Of a stretch of 64,000 nt of DNA, positions 62,529-64,000 are shown piece by piece. The number at the start of each line of letters is the position of its first letter. Positions within the stretch are counted from its first letter, which is position 1. A program made the position numbers and the translations under genes. Below the pieces are notes generated by a model. It was not told the DNA's origin and did no database searches. It worked only from the letters and a program-made list of their open reading frames with translations. The DNA comes from Aptenodytes patagonicus (taxonomy: Eukaryota; Chordata; Aves; Sphenisciformes; Spheniscidae): positions 57,783,816 through 57,847,815 of the forward strand of contig NC_134982.1 in NCBI RefSeq assembly GCF_965638725.1. Reading direction: 5' to 3'.

Positions 62529-64000
62529 GTAAGTTAATCAACAGATATGTAAATCTATTTCTAGAGAGGTGTTAACACTTTGGATATCAGGGGATGAGGT
62601 GGGAGGGGACGTTATGTCTAGGCTGAAATCACATTGTTATGAATAAAACTCTATTTTGTAGGTGGCCAGCGCTCAGTTTTTGTGGTGTGTGCATAATTTT
62701 GAGCCCCATGAAGTGTCTTGCAACTGTGACAGATCATAAGCCAGTCAGATAAGAATTAATATGACGAAAATCTAATAGTCATACCCTGTATTTTTGCTGC
62801 AAAGAAACTCCAAATGCACCTTCTCCTCTTGTTTTAGGTGGGCTTGACATGTTTAGCAGAGTGCATGCCAAGCTCATTTAGCTACTTCCTAGTTTTGAAA
62901 AATGCTTAGTCGGTAATTGGGAGAGTTGCTTTTCCATATCTTTCTTTTGCAGGTGAGCGTTCTGTAATGTATGACCTTTCAAGATGTAACCAAATCCTTC
63001 TTGAGGTCTAGGCTGTGCTGCACAATGCATACTAAGGATTTTTACATGCATGTTAAGTTTCTTATAGAACTAGTCTGTAACTGTAAGGAAGCTATTAGCT
63101 CTTTCACCGATAGCTGCTTTTGGAATGTAGCTAAGTGGCTTTAGTTTTCTTATGATACTTTCTACTGTTGGGTTGTACCTGGATCTGCAGCCTCAAGTTT
63201 TTCTAAATGTCGGAGAGCTGCGGAAAACTTCCAGGCTCAGTTGGGACATTTGATGAGGAGGAAGGGGTCATGGAAGAGAAATTGTAAAACAGTTGTCTTC
63301 TGGATGTAATAAACTTTCTCTGGCACTCTTTTTGAATTTAATATGGATACAAATGGTTTCTGTTGGAGCTTCTTAATCAGGGGCCAGAGATCCACAAGAT
63401 GTGGAGAGGTGGAAAAAAAACCTGCAGCAGAAGATCTTAGGACATATAGAAGATCAGATTTGCTAACGAGGCATGTTTTAGAACAAATACTATTATGTAT
63501 GTATATCTAGATATATTTACATACATTCCATCTCTCCAAATACTGGAGATAATTCTAGTTGTACACTAGTGTTAACATTGTGTGCTAGTTCTGCTGGACA
63601 TGAAAGTAATGGTAATCTTTACTTAGTCTGCAGGATTTGGCTCTGTGTTTGAAACATGCCTGACTTCTGAGTGTGACCTGTAGTTATGCTTTGTGTTTGA
63701 GTAAAATCCTTGGAGAATACTGTCCTTGCAATAAGAAGAAGAATATTGCACTGTGGGACAGAACATTAAATACAGCAATTGAGCCGCAAATAAAATGCGA
63801 TTAGAGAAATAAGTGGAGTACTTAAATACTAAAGGCAAAGCATTTACTGGGAACTTGTTCATTCTATAGTCAGCATATTGATCGCAATTACAACAAGAAA
63901 AGATACCAGCTTTTTGTGTTATTTCACCTTAAATAAATAGTGAAGATGGTAATTTGCTTAAATTATGTCAGACCTTTATATATCTCTGATTATATACTAC
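62529..64000 (+). other. PIGG intron 10, 5' part
   Basis: Begins with a consensus GTAAGT donor and runs off the window. No exon or mobile element recognised. A 32-bp AT-rich imperfect palindrome lies at 63495-63526. Confidence 0.8.
63495..63526. repeat. AT-rich imperfect palindrome
   Basis: The arms ATGTATGTA and TACATACAT pair exactly around a TATCTAGATA centre. It may be a hairpin or just evolved simple sequence. Confidence 0.6.

Overview
This is a stretch of a vertebrate nuclear genome, almost certainly a bird. Spliced exons with GT-AG borders sit in multi-kilobase introns. A CR1 LINE keeps its typical 3' end, and several solo LTRs are of a type common in avian, probably neoavian, genomes. 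The species cannot be named from the sequence. There is nothing prokaryotic here.

The one gene recognised with confidence is PIGG (GPI7/GPI ethanolamine-phosphate transferase 2), on the + strand. Ten coding exons can be joined in frame, from the start codon in a CpG-island promoter at about 24.1-24.3 kb to position 62528. They encode about 752 residues. The mammalian protein is just under 1,000 residues, so the C-terminal exons lie beyond the right edge. The exons cover the N-terminal signal anchor, the whole luminal alkaline-phosphatase-like catalytic domain with its metal ligands and candidate nucleophile, and roughly the first half of the multispanning membrane region.

Layout: 1-9.7 kb is upstream sequence with no recognised gene, only unassigned stop-free stretches. 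9.7-11.3 kb is a 5'-truncated CR1 on the - strand with an uninterrupted reverse-transcriptase frame. 11.3-23.8 kb is gene-poor, with a CR1 scrap at 12.7 kb and a solo LTR at 16.8-17.3 kb. 23.8-24.8 kb is the CpG island with the PIGG promoter and exon 1. 24.8-43.6 kb holds exons 2-8 and repeat-poor introns. Intron 8 (9.9 kb) holds a second copy of the solo LTR with a perfect 5-bp target duplication, an old decayed reverse-transcriptase fossil at 47.4-48.1 kb, and a different LTR of about 860 bp. Intron 9 (8.3 kb) holds a degraded CR1 and a third copy of the first LTR type. Exon 10 and the start of intron 10 close the window.

The most notable non-gene observations are the intronic reverse-transcriptase fossil, whose ordered motifs are broken by stops and frameshifts; the 860-bp LTR with degenerate internal repeats; and the intron-9 LTR that keeps TATA and CRE elements antisense to PIGG. 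No new multi-gene system was found.
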